DNA of 64,000 nt from positions 1 through 64,000 of the forward strand of contig JALRLY010000266.1 in the NCBI GenBank assembly GCA_023647555.1, given 5' to 3'. The notes beneath the pieces were generated by a model that searched no databases, was not told the DNA's origin, and was given only the letters and a program-made list of their open reading frames with translations. A program made the translations under genes and the position numbers. Origin of the DNA: Pancytospora philotis (Eukaryota; Microsporidia). Positions 54,801-62,279 of this stretch are shown here, piece after piece. How positions within the stretch are numbered: position 1 is the stretch's first letter; every line of letters starts with the position of its first letter.

Positions 54801-57417
54801 TCTGAGAAGCGGCGAGTACACGAAGTCCACATCCTACAGCTACTCCAAGTACCTCTACGAAGCGTGTACGGGCGCTGTGCCGTCCTCTGCCATGCTCATT
54901 TTTGAGGCGCTCTGCTTTGAGACTCCCGTCGATGCCGAACGCTGCGAGAGCGCCGGCTGGCGGCAGTTGGAGCACGCGCACCGCAGTGCTGAGATGCCTT
55001 CTGAGTTCACCGCGGCTGAGATAGACGAGTGTCTGCGCCAGATGGTGCCGGCGCGCACAACTGCACAGGTCATCGAGACGCGCGAGCAGAGAATACTCAT
55101 AGGCCGGGACCACCGGATATGCCCCGAGATCGCGGACGAGAGCCTCTTCAGCGCCCCCGAAGGCCTGATCGAGAAGCTCCAGAGCTGCAAGGTGAGCGCA
55201 GAGAGCACGCTGGCCGCGAGCCTCGCCGAGAACTGCTGTGTTGGCGACGGAGCTGCCCCGAGCACGGATAGCGTAACGCCTGAGAAGGCTCTGGACTGGC
55301 TCACCGCGCTGTACAAGAAAGAGAAGTGCCTCACTGTCGAGAGGAACTACCGCTACTACTCCTACATGCTTTTCAATCCGCCCGCCCTTGCCAGCATGGA
55401 GGCATTCCTGATGGGATCGGCCATGTTCGAGTACGTCGATCGGATACACTTCGCTCAGCGGTATCTGGACGGCTGCTACTCTGATCTGCTCTACAACATC
55501 ATTCTGCGGTACAAGGCGTTCGAGCTCGAGGAGCTGCACGCCCGGAAGACCAAGGAGTGCAAGGCGAAGCTGTTCAAAGAGCCGCGTCTGTACGAGAGCA
55601 CCATTCACACGTATGTCGATCGGCTCCTGTACATCCCAGTTACCTCGCTCCTCGACATCAAATTCGACCGGCCCATCTGCCAGGGCACCCACGAGGCCGG
55701 TGGTCCTGCCTTTCTGTTGAACGGATTTGACCCCAACGGCAAGGGCCCCTGCGAGTGCAATGCCTGGGTGGCCCTTGCGCTGAAGCACAACAAGCGCCAG
55801 CTCGTGGCGCTTCTGTCCGGGTACCCGCTGGTGTCTAGGGAGACTGTCACCCAACGGTTCTACCACAGAAGGCCCGCTGTGCAGTTCAGCAGCGCGGAGA
55901 TCGCGCTTGCCAAGGTCTTCAGCGTGGTGATGGACAACATCAACAAGCAGTACTACGACGAGGCTGCCGCATCCTGCATGCTCTGGCTGCTGAACAGCGC
56001 CGTCGACTACCCGTTCGTGCCTTTCCTGTTCTTCATCTTCAAGCTGTCCGACATGGCCGAGACCAAGGTCGAGGACGGCGTGGCGCTGAAGAGCGGCGAG
56101 GGCGAGAACACGATCGAGGATAAGATCAAAGAGGAGGACATCTGCGACGATGTCGACATGGGCGAGAACAACAATGCAGACAGCGACGGCATAGACATGG
56201 ACAACGAGGGCGAGCTGCAGAGCGCCGAGGGCGAGAGCGAGGCGGACGAGAGCGGCGTCGACGATGCGAGCAACTCCGGCGAGAAGGAGAAAGAAGACTT
56301 CGAGGAGCGCGGCGCTGTGGAGGAGATCGATGCCTTGAACGAGGTTGAGAAGGAAGACGACGCAAAGCCCGAAGAATCGAGCAGCACTGCGGACGCTGAG
56401 GATGGAGGCGAGGAGGAAGTCAGCGAGGCGGCGAGCAGCGCAGACGAGGAGCGCGAAGCGAGCGAAGACGGGAGTGCAGGAGCGTCAGAGGACGCCGAGG
56501 AAGCTTCCGCCGCGGACGGCGGTGAGTCGCAGCACGATTCGAGCGAGAACGAGAACATCGGCAACTACCAGTGGACAGAGGCGAGCCTGAACCGCGAGCA
56601 GACGTGCGACAACGCGGACGGCTACGACCGCAAGGTTGCGGGCGGCTGCATCGAGGAGCAGGACGCGCTGGAGGAGGGCGAAGGCAACGAGGCTGTCGAG
56701 GGCGAGGGAGAAGCCGGCGAGGGCGTTGCGCTGCAGCGGCGCGTCGCGTTCCCCGATGGCTCCGGCGAGTGCGCCCGCCTGGTCGAGCTTCTGCGAGTCG
56801 CACTGGCCTCTAACAAGAACAGCAAATACAAGGGTGATTACAAGTCCGGCAAGAAGCTGAATCTGAAAAAGATCATCCCGTACATCGCCAGCGACTACCG
56901 GAAGGACCGGATCTGGATGAAGCGGCTGAAGGCCGACAAGAAGGAGTACACGATCCGACTGTTCATCGACAACAGCAAGAGCATGTACAACCAGGAGCTG
57001 GTCGATCTGCTGGCCGCCGTCTACTACAAGCTCAGCGCGGCGTTCTCGGTGCTCGGGATCCCCGTCGAGCTCTACCGCTTCGGCGAGTCTCTGCATGCCT
57101 GCCGGATCAGCGAGATGACCTTCACCGATGATAGCACCAGCGTGGCGTGGATCGACGACTACACCGACGGCATCAACATCATCCTGACCGACGGTATCTT
57201 CCAGGCGGCCGGCGGCAGGAAGGACAATTTCCTAGTGCTGATGATCGATCGCGGCAACATCAGGAAGATGTCGAAGGTGGCCGTCTACGAGAGTCGCGTA
57301 TTTGTCGAGCGCTACCTCGACACGTTCGCGCTGCCGTACTGCATTGTTGACAGCGTCGCCGAGCTCGAGCACGCGTTCATCGAGTCGCTCAAGAACATGC
57401 TCAGCAATCTCATGTAG
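48880..57417 (+). CDS. MDN1: Midasin (Rea1/MDN1), 2845 aa
   Basis: The ATG at 48880 is the first of the frame. Six AAA+ modules follow. Their P-loops: VVYGEAGKT (res 31, shortened), GETGAGKTAL (300), GDTSTGKTSL (653), GETGIGKTKI (963), GEPGVGKTTI (1250), and GEIGCTPLL (1487, lacking the Walker lysine). Walker B: WLLLDEVNLAP, WLILDELNLAP, LLIDEINLAED, WVILDEINLC, and SLVVFNTPELV lacking the DE. Then come a helical stalk, an acidic tract (about residues 2394-2617) and a MIDAS domain with DNSKSMYN at 2697 (the DxSxS metal site). It removes assembly factors from pre-60S particles. Yeast Rea1 has about 4910 residues; the loss is in the stalk. Confidence 0.95.
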   Translation: MTDISTLAYPGEITSRLRDMAEIDSVCVVYGEAGKTVLIQSLFPDVLVYDSREILEPKNLGGLYVVKDGTVGYVDGLLVRAMRAGMPLCFKRIDQAVALLQYLRPVLRERRITATDGTVVSAAPGFRLLFTAAAQFPLRNACFVGPVQFSRSAVMGSFGDMEAAVARVFTYLEEHKGARCAADRGLPCSGVCLKHEEDCACGDHMCARHFRMLCDLRHFLGMLKEDGPIDGSNANRCVLYQAFANIVLKHDAKQLSEFLYAVLPPLSLPNMRLAKTEPVACTLRGLISNIRCRRPTLLVGETGAGKTALVQYLSENSEYFFGRRKALKIVNMSSDFDGMALIGGYQSVDFDARIRELHVLLGMEAAASASRRAQFSRIVEQCDARLPSASRDEATVLARAKSEAEGLLRLLGGKLAFVHREGVLLQAMRSGTWLLLDEVNLAPRETLDLLEALLSGRGITVYESGSDTPVPVHEDFMVFACMNPFGDYGKKQYESAVFNRLVFYDFSASLKCIKAVVQSLSRNMLDDSDAIAEFYYEFKRMLVQRQLSNIVEPLVSGRTLCRAVMLIIQLRAEKDAAAAYHAFNLLFFTQLDFSSRAQAVALFKRFFKAAAPQLGAHAQEQLSPDFIVTPKVKIHLDDVDLAVRSRLPVLLQGDTSTGKTSLVYALAKKYGRRVLRVNNHEHTDAADYIGSYASAEHGFVFREGVLLTAMRRGHWLILDELNLAPSDVLEVLNRLLDDNRELYVPELDEVVRPHTNFRIFATQNISYGGRRGLAKSFRNRFVEIFFSEKDEGELQMILEKRCMLPAGFTKLIMQVYSALRVVRTINSIITLRDLFKWAKRGPRSYYEVYEIGLDILRDAQRTAQDRDLIQSTFDAVFKERAAADHKDYARIYSSRYASLAHSAGPCAADAYRDEYSSCYIFNSITPERFSAVAHGMIITRSYLRLIDAVYRAWLSREPVLLVGETGIGKTKICEIVAELFRIELRSINMHSGTECSDFVGCFELDRGAIQWRDGVLVRAMRGGNALLIDEINLAEDAVLERMNSVLEDERMLYVTETSCDVRAADGFRVVATMNPGGDYGKRELSPALRNRFTEIYFSLEDDEYHEIFDHMMRSAAIPEGDAAYYLGRYRELAGELSIRKIETIVAHLKNMYSVASAEQTSAPGICVVDPISDRAALWDDVLELLGRDVAEDFRYTANNERFGVAPFFLRTDAASPAAPVPFLYSARTVARNLQRIIRGLTLGKGLLLEGEPGVGKTTIVQSIARALGIPVLRINLSEHTEMSDLVGAYLPVGSTIRFVESEMVEHIRKGYWVILDEINLCTQSVIEGLNSLLDYRRMLIVNDEPVPVHESTRIFGTMNPVNALNGRKQLPKSFLDRFVIVKMAEYSAQDVREILSARYGAGYAYDGAESLRGNIKRNELALAGRGAASVPSGPSTAYAVADSLCVGGVSVPYASVDESYVFLHSQIPQIELLLRCLKMRLPVVLVGEIGCTPLLSFLAGALGLKVCTVDLHSETDTCDLLGQYCKAEGGEMLFEWRDSHLLDALREESLVVFNTPELVEKSVFDRLSPLFESERFLSVYEKGRDARVVVNESCRMVLRCDSPCLLSPALLDRCVIVSLSSSMSYVDAWKLFNRLPRVSHEGEHCTKKFRGPGRERAFRELARTNRLFDASDLDYLMRKHQHSGTVPADLDVVLPLTNALQQQRIDELFRVELMPEVEFDRASLAQYRYVSGFAVPLAHTLEERIANLKKSTQLNVFLKSIEYADDIHCSVPCSTAPGGVKQLKEAFIRSLRDKKLRDLPDIISFTDSIIGVGEVVECGATPAYDFPSEDPLLLVKREIESARASEHNRILSQIAQKAMDIYKYGDAGFAAAQQSPYEELKALHGEYDSAMEHFANLLIAVDRKLGRDYPKFLEAAGSATFCSYFRDPQLRDFMEAFSDVFDYRLMALFRARGECGNCRQCTSGLSSKDLCLRLLRSGEYTKSTSYSYSKYLYEACTGAVPSSAMLIFEALCFETPVDAERCESAGWRQLEHAHRSAEMPSEFTAAEIDECLRQMVPARTTAQVIETREQRILIGRDHRICPEIADESLFSAPEGLIEKLQSCKVSAESTLAASLAENCCVGDGAAPSTDSVTPEKALDWLTALYKKEKCLTVERNYRYYSYMLFNPPALASMEAFLMGSAMFEYVDRIHFAQRYLDGCYSDLLYNIILRYKAFELEELHARKTKECKAKLFKEPRLYESTIHTYVDRLLYIPVTSLLDIKFDRPICQGTHEAGGPAFLLNGFDPNGKGPCECNAWVALALKHNKRQLVALLSGYPLVSRETVTQRFYHRRPAVQFSSAEIALAKVFSVVMDNINKQYYDEAAASCMLWLLNSAVDYPFVPFLFFIFKLSDMAETKVEDGVALKSGEGENTIEDKIKEEDICDDVDMGENNNADSDGIDMDNEGELQSAEGESEADESGVDDASNSGEKEKEDFEERGAVEEIDALNEVEKEDDAKPEESSSTADAEDGGEEEVSEAASSADEEREASEDGSAGASEDAEEASAADGGESQHDSSENENIGNYQWTEASLNREQTCDNADGYDRKVAGGCIEEQDALEEGEGNEAVEGEGEAGEGVALQRRVAFPDGSGECARLVELLRVALASNKNSKYKGDYKSGKKLNLKKIIPYIASDYRKDRIWMKRLKADKKEYTIRLFIDNSKSMYNQELVDLLAAVYYKLSAAFSVLGIPVELYRFGESLHACRISEMTFTDDSTSVAWIDDYTDGINIILTDGIFQAAGGRKDNFLVLMIDRGNIRKMSKVAVYESRVFVERYLDTFALPYCIVDSVAELEHAFIESLKNMLSNLM

Positions 57418-57554
57418 CCCGCAAGCAATTAAATACTTAGGCGTACGCGCTTTTCTACAAATACCACGGTCCGGGTACTTTTAAAACGAACTGTAACTGG
57501 GTCGCTCGAGTATAAAATGGCAGTGCTGTTCTATCCCTATGCGTGTAAAATTTA

Positions 57555-57635
57555 GTCAATGTGGCCGAGTGGTTAAGGCGATAGTCTTGAAAACTATTAC
57601 GTTTACGTGCGCAGGTTCGAGTCCTGTCATTGACG
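57555..57635 (+). tRNA. tRNA-Ser (UGA anticodon)
   Basis: Acceptor arms GTCAATG and CATTGAC pair, followed by discriminator G. The D-arm region reads GGCCGAGTGGTTAAGGC (A-box type). The anticodon stem ATAGT/ACTAT encloses CTTGAAA, giving anticodon TGA. A long variable arm (TACGTTTACGTG) is typical of serine tRNAs. The T-arm is GCAGGTTCGAGTCCTGT (B box). A TTTT run follows 1 base after the discriminator, a Pol III terminator. No intron is present. Confidence 0.97.
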
Positions 57636-57640
57636 TTTTG
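57636..57640 (+). terminator. Pol III terminator of tRNA-Ser
   Basis: A run of four T follows the tRNA 3' end directly. Confidence 0.6.
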
Positions 57641-57781
57641 CGTGGGCTCGTTCTTTTGGAGCCGCTGCCCCATGCGCATCCAAACACGCCGCTTGCGCCC
57701 ACAGTTTACATTCGCGTAGCCAATATCTTGTACAATTGCACCGATCAGGCAGCAAGCATATGAACATACGAACACGCTACA

Positions 57782-58771
57782 CTAATTTAATTCTTTGCAG
57801 ACGACCATGGAAACGCCCGAGTCCCGGGCGAGATCCTCGACCAGGGCGTACACATGCGCCTTCTGGGGCAGGAACTTCTTGATGCTCAGGCCCGAGCTCA
57901 GCACAACAGCGCTCCGCGTTTTATTTACAGTGTCCCACTTGCAGATCTTCCCGTCGGTGCCCGCCGAGTAGAGGTAGTCGTCGTACACCAGATGCGTTAT
58001 CGAGTGGAAGAGCCGCTTGTCAGCCAGCAGCTCTGAGTGCGCGTTGAAGAGGAACGAGTCGTCAGGGCTGGCGAAGCTCTCGAAGTGTATCTTGCCGCTG
58101 ATGAGGCCGGCGAAGACGCCGTTCGGCGAGAAAGCAAGGGCCGTGACCGCGCTGAGCACGGGCTTGGCGAGTACCTCGCGGAATTCTGTGTCGTACACCT
58201 TCAGCATCCTCTCCGTCCCCACTGCGATCCTTCCGCCGGCCGCCGCGAGCGCTGTAATGCGAGAGTTGGCCATCTTGACGAACTCCAGCACGCATTCGGG
58301 CAGCGGTGCACCGAGAGATTGGCCGCCATCCTTGGCAGTGCTTGTGGAGTGCTGATCATTCTCGTTCTCTTTACAGTCTGTACCTCCCTGCTGTTCGCGA
58401 GCAGCCGCAACGCTCTGTGGGATTCGCCCGGGCATGCGCACGCCCGCGAGCATTTTAGACCAGGAACCCACGAGAAGCATGTCGCTGGCCACCGCCAATG
58501 CGCTGGGCAGCGCAACTGCGCCGACTTCCTGCACCTGCTCCAGATTGTGGTCCAGCATGTAGATTCTCCCGCTGGCCGCGGCGCAGGCTATCAGCTCCCC
58601 AGCAGCGGCGACCCGGGTGATCAGCTCGTCCATTTCTCTCCGTCCCTGCAATTTGCGTCCCTTGTACAGACACAGCGACCTATCCGTGAGGCTCAGGACC
58701 AGGCGATCCGCGTAGAGACAGCAGTCGACCACGGCGGCGGCGATGCTCGAGTCGAGCTCGCAGTACTCCAT
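57782..58771 (-). CDS. WD40 beta-propeller, Bub3/Rae1-like, 329 aa
   Basis: The ATG at 58771 is preceded by TAAAAATTTGTCC on the minus strand. Degenerate WD repeats are seen: RLVLSLTDRSLCLYKGRKLQ, LIACAAASGRIYMLDHNLEQ, DMLLVGSWSKMLAGVRMPGR (the family's GSWDKTLKxWD), RIAVGTERMLKVYDTEFREV, VFAGLISGKIHFESF and LYSAGTDGKICKWDTVNKTR (the Bub3/Rae1 TxGxDGxxxxWDxxxKxR). The middle of the chain carries a disordered acidic insert (residues about 140-175, KENENDQHSTSTAKDGGQS). It may act in the spindle checkpoint (Bub3) or in mRNA export and nuclear pore function (Rae1); the two cannot be told apart here. Its length is typical of both families. Confidence 0.65.
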   Translation of the reverse strand: MEYCELDSSIAAAVVDCCLYADRLVLSLTDRSLCLYKGRKLQGRREMDELITRVAAAGELIACAAASGRIYMLDHNLEQVQEVGAVALPSALAVASDMLLVGSWSKMLAGVRMPGRIPQSVAAAREQQGGTDCKENENDQHSTSTAKDGGQSLGAPLPECVLEFVKMANSRITALAAAGGRIAVGTERMLKVYDTEFREVLAKPVLSAVTALAFSPNGVFAGLISGKIHFESFASPDDSFLFNAHSELLADKRLFHSITHLVYDDYLYSAGTDGKICKWDTVNKTRSAVVLSSGLSIKKFLPQKAHVYALVEDLARDSGVSMVVCKELN

Positions 58772-58862
58772 GGACAAATTTTTAGCGGCGGCTATTCCAC
58801 TCCAGCAGAGTCCAGAAAACACCAAAAGCGATGAACTGGGTAACACGGCGCGTTCTAAATAA

Positions 58863-59543
58863 CTAGCATTTATTAAAAACGTGGTTAGAATTCTTCATCT
58901 CGTCGATCAGCCACTTGAAGCCCGTGAAGACGCCGGAGTCCTGGATCGTCCAGCTGTGCCCGTGGTTCACCATCTTCTCGGTGTCCTCGCGCACGGAGGT
59001 GAGCATGCAGTGCGTCCTGAACACCTTCGTGTCGTGCTTCATGCACACGCCGCGCTCGAAGTCCGCGTCGTTGATCTTGAAGATGCTCTTCACTCTATCC
59101 ATGCGCGCCTTGGCATCGATCCCCTCCTTCGCCAGCACGTCGACCTTGTTGAGCAGCAGCAGCACCGGTATGTTGTTCGTGAGGTGCGGCACGATCGTCC
59201 GGAACCCGTCGAACGCCGCCTCGAAGCGGCTCTCGTCGGCAATGTCGACCATGAACACGAGCCCCTGCACCTCCTTGACGTACGACGCCCAGAACGTGAT
59301 GAAGTCGCGCTGGCCCCCGATGTCCCAGATCTTGATCGTCGTCCCGCCGATCGTCACGGAGTCGAGGTTGAAGCCGAGCGTCGGCACGGGCGTGCCCTCC
59401 CGGTTTCTGAACAGATTTACAAGCGAGGTCTTTCCGGCGGCGTCGAGCCCCAGGATCGCCATGGAGGTCGGGTCCTTCGACGCGAACATCGTGTCGATCA
59501 CTTGGCTGATCCGCTTGGACAGAACTGACGGTATATTCCCCAT
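58863..59543 (-). CDS. Arf/Arl-family small GTPase with an unusual insert, 226 aa
   Basis: The ATG at 59543 follows CAACAATGGGGAATATACC, with CCCC about 8 bases upstream and TAAAATTTTA at 59569-59580 on the minus strand. MGNIPS is an N-myristoylation signal (Gly2 and Ser6). G1 is GLDAAGKTSL, switch I TPVPTLGFNLD, G3 WDIGGQRDF and G4 NKVD. G5 (normally TSA) is seen as TSVRED-like, after an insert of about 25 residues (KSIFKINDADFERGVCMKHD TKVFRTH) between G4 and G5. The N-terminal extension is longer than in Arf1. It should bind membranes in its GTP state and act in vesicle or cilium-independent trafficking. A C-terminal cysteine (FNKC) is unusual for Arf proteins. Confidence 0.85.
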   Translation of the reverse strand: MGNIPSVLSKRISQVIDTMFASKDPTSMAILGLDAAGKTSLVNLFRNREGTPVPTLGFNLDSVTIGGTTIKIWDIGGQRDFITFWASYVKEVQGLVFMVDIADESRFEAAFDGFRTIVPHLTNNIPVLLLLNKVDVLAKEGIDAKARMDRVKSIFKINDADFERGVCMKHDTKVFRTHCMLTSVREDTEKMVNHGHSWTIQDSGVFTGFKWLIDEMKNSNHVFNKC

Positions 59544-60131
59544 TGTTGTTGGGGCTCCGCGCGCCGTCTAAAATTTTATACAAATAAATAGTTTCACCGG
59601 CCGCGCCTTCTGCCCCGCCTGGCAGCCGGAACGCGCATCGCGCACGCCTGCGTGTCTTTTTTCTACAGCCGGGGCGGCGCTACCCCCCAAATTGGTAGTC
59701 CCTCGCCAGTCTTACGGCGACCAGCTGGTACAGCAGCGGTGGAAGGGCTCTGGAGCGAACAGTTTTAGCAGGGAAATATTCCAGATAGATGGCGTTAAGC
59801 TGGGGCAGCAATCCTGGCCTATTCAGTACCGCCTTCTAGTCAATTTTAAAAAATACGCGATTTGCAATTTTTGGATGCTGCATCTTCAAACTTTTCTTTC
59901 CGGCTGCTGGAATTCTCCGCAGAAGCCGAAAGCCCACAGCTGTTGGTAATGTTGCTTTTTAAAAAGGGCTGCACTGCATTTATCAATAGATTCCCAGTCC
60001 GGCGGTCCGCAGTCCCCGACAGCGCTAGGGTAAAGGCGCATTAGAGGCTGCAAGACAGCTTCAAACGGCATTCGAACCTCATACATGCTAAACAAAACAG
60101 CCGTTAAACGTTTTACATCGAGTAAACAACA
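59544..60131. other. Divergent intergenic region, 588 bp
   Basis: It separates the minus-strand GTPase from the plus-strand secreted gene at 60132. The left end carries the AAATTT box and CCCC of the GTPase. The right end has GTAAACAACA before the ATG. The middle is A/T-rich with no supported gene. Confidence 0.45.
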
Positions 60132-61934
60132 ATGCAGCAGATGATCGGCCTGCTCTGTCTCTGCTCGACAGCCGCGGGCTATCTGATGGTGGAGGTCCCG
60201 GAATGGCCCGGCGGCCAGGCGCCCAACGGCTCCCGCTCGGAACTGGCTCCTTCTGGCGGCAGCCGCAAACTGGCGTGCGACGATCCGGTGGGATCGAGCA
60301 GCTACATCGAATGCATGCGCAGGCCAGACCAGCTCCCGGGATCACCGGCCGCGCCGGACGGGCCCAGCCCCTCCCGAGGAAGCTTTACGCCTCTCAACAC
60401 TGATTCTCCGCTGCGCCAGCAACCGGGCCGCAAGCCGATCAATAACAAGCCCAGTGCAATTTATCCTAGTCAGCAACTGCCGAGGTCACCGGACCACGGT
60501 GGCGGCAGAGGAACGAGGAAACTGGGCATTCTAGTGCCAACCCCGCACCCCGGCATAAGTATGCCTGTTCCGATTGTCCATCCTCCGATTATGGTAGCTC
60601 CGCAGCCGCGGGCCCCGCCTGCACCGGCTTCTGCTAAGCCGCGTATCCAGAAGAGGCTCTCTAGGGCCGAGCCGCGGACCACAACCGTAGTCCATACGAC
60701 TACGGTGACGGTGCATGCAATAAAGCCCGTACCGGCGGTTGTTGCAGTGCAGCCTAAGGTTGCCGTGAATCGAACAGTCACCGTCGCGTATACTCTGCCG
60801 CCCGAGGTAGTAACCACCACCGAGCCGGCCATAGTTATGCAGGCGCCGCCGTGCACTGTCACGGTTGCTGGCCCGCGGACCACTGTGCACGATGTGGCCC
60901 CGCCCATTACGGTTACGCAATCGCCCGTCACAGTGAGCCTTACCGAGAAGTACACTGTCCCGCCCATAACTACCACAGTTACACAGATTACGCCGCCAGA
61001 GACACTATACGTACCGCCCAGCACGCAGACGCTGCTCGTGACATCGACGCCGCCGCCTGTGGTCATGCTGAGCACTGAGATAGTGACGGTGGTGGTGACG
61101 GTCACCAGCTCTGCCACAGCCTCCGTAGCGCCACGGATGTTCGTGCGGGTTGTTGAAGCGCCGCCTGCTAATTACGGGCCCCAGCACAGCCCTGCGCCGA
61201 CTGTGCGAGTTAATATCGCGCCTCCGAGCCAGCATGGGCAATCGCAGCCGGCGCCAGCCATGCCCTTTGCGCTCTTTCCCATGCCCGATAGCGGACACCC
61301 GAATTCACGGGGAAATAGCCTTTACATGCGGCCATCAGAGCCGAAGTTGGAAACTCCGGGCCCCAGGCCGCAGTGGGAGCTACCTAATGCGATCACTCAA
61401 CCGGCTGATAATAATTCGCCTAGCCCCAGCGGTGATAATGACGGATCGAGAATATACCTGCCGTCGCCAATTGTAGGCCCTCAGGCACCCACGCAAGAGC
61501 AGCAGCCGACCGCCCCCAGCAACGCATGCCCTTTTGGAGCCAGCGGCCCGTGCTTAGGCACGCTGCTGACAGGAGCGTATTCTCAAACGGCGGCGAATGC
61601 AAATGGAGGCGGCTGCTCGCAGCTGAACGTCTCGGCCTGCGAGAGCACACTCGTGCCGCGGTATCCGAAGAGAAGAGCGCCTGCCTACTACCCCAGCGCC
61701 GGTACGCAGAGTACAGCCGAGCCGATGGACGCAAACCAAGATTCGGACGAGAAGACTCCGGCTCCGAGGCAGAACCAGCAGCTTATGGATAGGATCTCAG
61801 CCCTAATAGCCAACTACAAATCTAGTGCCTCATCCAGGCCTGCAAAGCCCAGACCGGACGGCGACTCGACGGAAGTTGTCCTACTCAGCGATCTGCTGCA
61901 GGGCGAGAATGCCGGCAACAGAGCAGAAAGTTGA
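60132..61934 (+). CDS. Secreted Pro/Thr/Val-rich mucin-like protein, 600 aa
   Basis: The ATG at 60132 is the first in the frame. MQQMIGLLCLCSTAAGYLMV is a signal peptide. Residues about 25-170 are proline-, glycine- and serine-rich. Residues about 180-330 repeat a TTTV/TVTV motif within proline-rich sequence: RTTTVVHTTTVTVH, VNRTVTVAYTLPPEVVTTTE, CTVTVAGPRTTVH, PPITVTQSPVTVS, PPITTTVTQITPPET, TVVVTVTSS. The tail (residues about 400-600) is proline/serine/glutamine-rich with a few cysteines (NACPFGASGPCLG, GGCSQLNVSACE). Such layouts fit O-glycosylated extracellular matrix or spore-wall proteins. The threonine/valine repeats are divergent at the DNA level, so not recently amplified. Function is inferred only. 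Confidence 0.8.
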   Translation: MQQMIGLLCLCSTAAGYLMVEVPEWPGGQAPNGSRSELAPSGGSRKLACDDPVGSSSYIECMRRPDQLPGSPAAPDGPSPSRGSFTPLNTDSPLRQQPGRKPINNKPSAIYPSQQLPRSPDHGGGRGTRKLGILVPTPHPGISMPVPIVHPPIMVAPQPRAPPAPASAKPRIQKRLSRAEPRTTTVVHTTTVTVHAIKPVPAVVAVQPKVAVNRTVTVAYTLPPEVVTTTEPAIVMQAPPCTVTVAGPRTTVHDVAPPITVTQSPVTVSLTEKYTVPPITTTVTQITPPETLYVPPSTQTLLVTSTPPPVVMLSTEIVTVVVTVTSSATASVAPRMFVRVVEAPPANYGPQHSPAPTVRVNIAPPSQHGQSQPAPAMPFALFPMPDSGHPNSRGNSLYMRPSEPKLETPGPRPQWELPNAITQPADNNSPSPSGDNDGSRIYLPSPIVGPQAPTQEQQPTAPSNACPFGASGPCLGTLLTGAYSQTAANANGGGCSQLNVSACESTLVPRYPKRRAPAYYPSAGTQSTAEPMDANQDSDEKTPAPRQNQQLMDRISALIANYKSSASSRPAKPRPDGDSTEVVLLSDLLQGENAGNRAES

Positions 61935-62279
61935 GCGTCTGCTCAGAGTGAGCTGCGAAATAAATATTTAAGCAATAATTTGCTCTTATATTGTAAAACA
62001 CCAAATGGACAGAAGAGCCTTGCTCTTTGCCGGGAGATATTGAATGATCATGTCAGTACAAACAGCTTCAGCTTGCGCCTGGTCTGGTTGTTTTTCCGTC
62101 CATAAAGGCGCGTGGGCACGTCGATTTTCCAGACACAGCTCGGCGCTATAAACAGTGCAGGTTTGGGATGCAATACTCTGCACTGCATCCTCGCGCAGAT
62201 CCATATCACCTTGCGCATCGCATTGTGTCCCACGCCTTAAAAATATTCTGTCAAATAAAATCTTGCGAAGCCCGGCCCT
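61935..62279. other. Intergenic stretch, 345 bp
   Basis: It contains the 3' region of the secreted gene, with AATAAATATTTAAGC at 61959 (a possible polyadenylation signal), and AAAAATATTCTGTC upstream of the Cdc7 ATG. No gene was seen. Confidence 0.4.
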
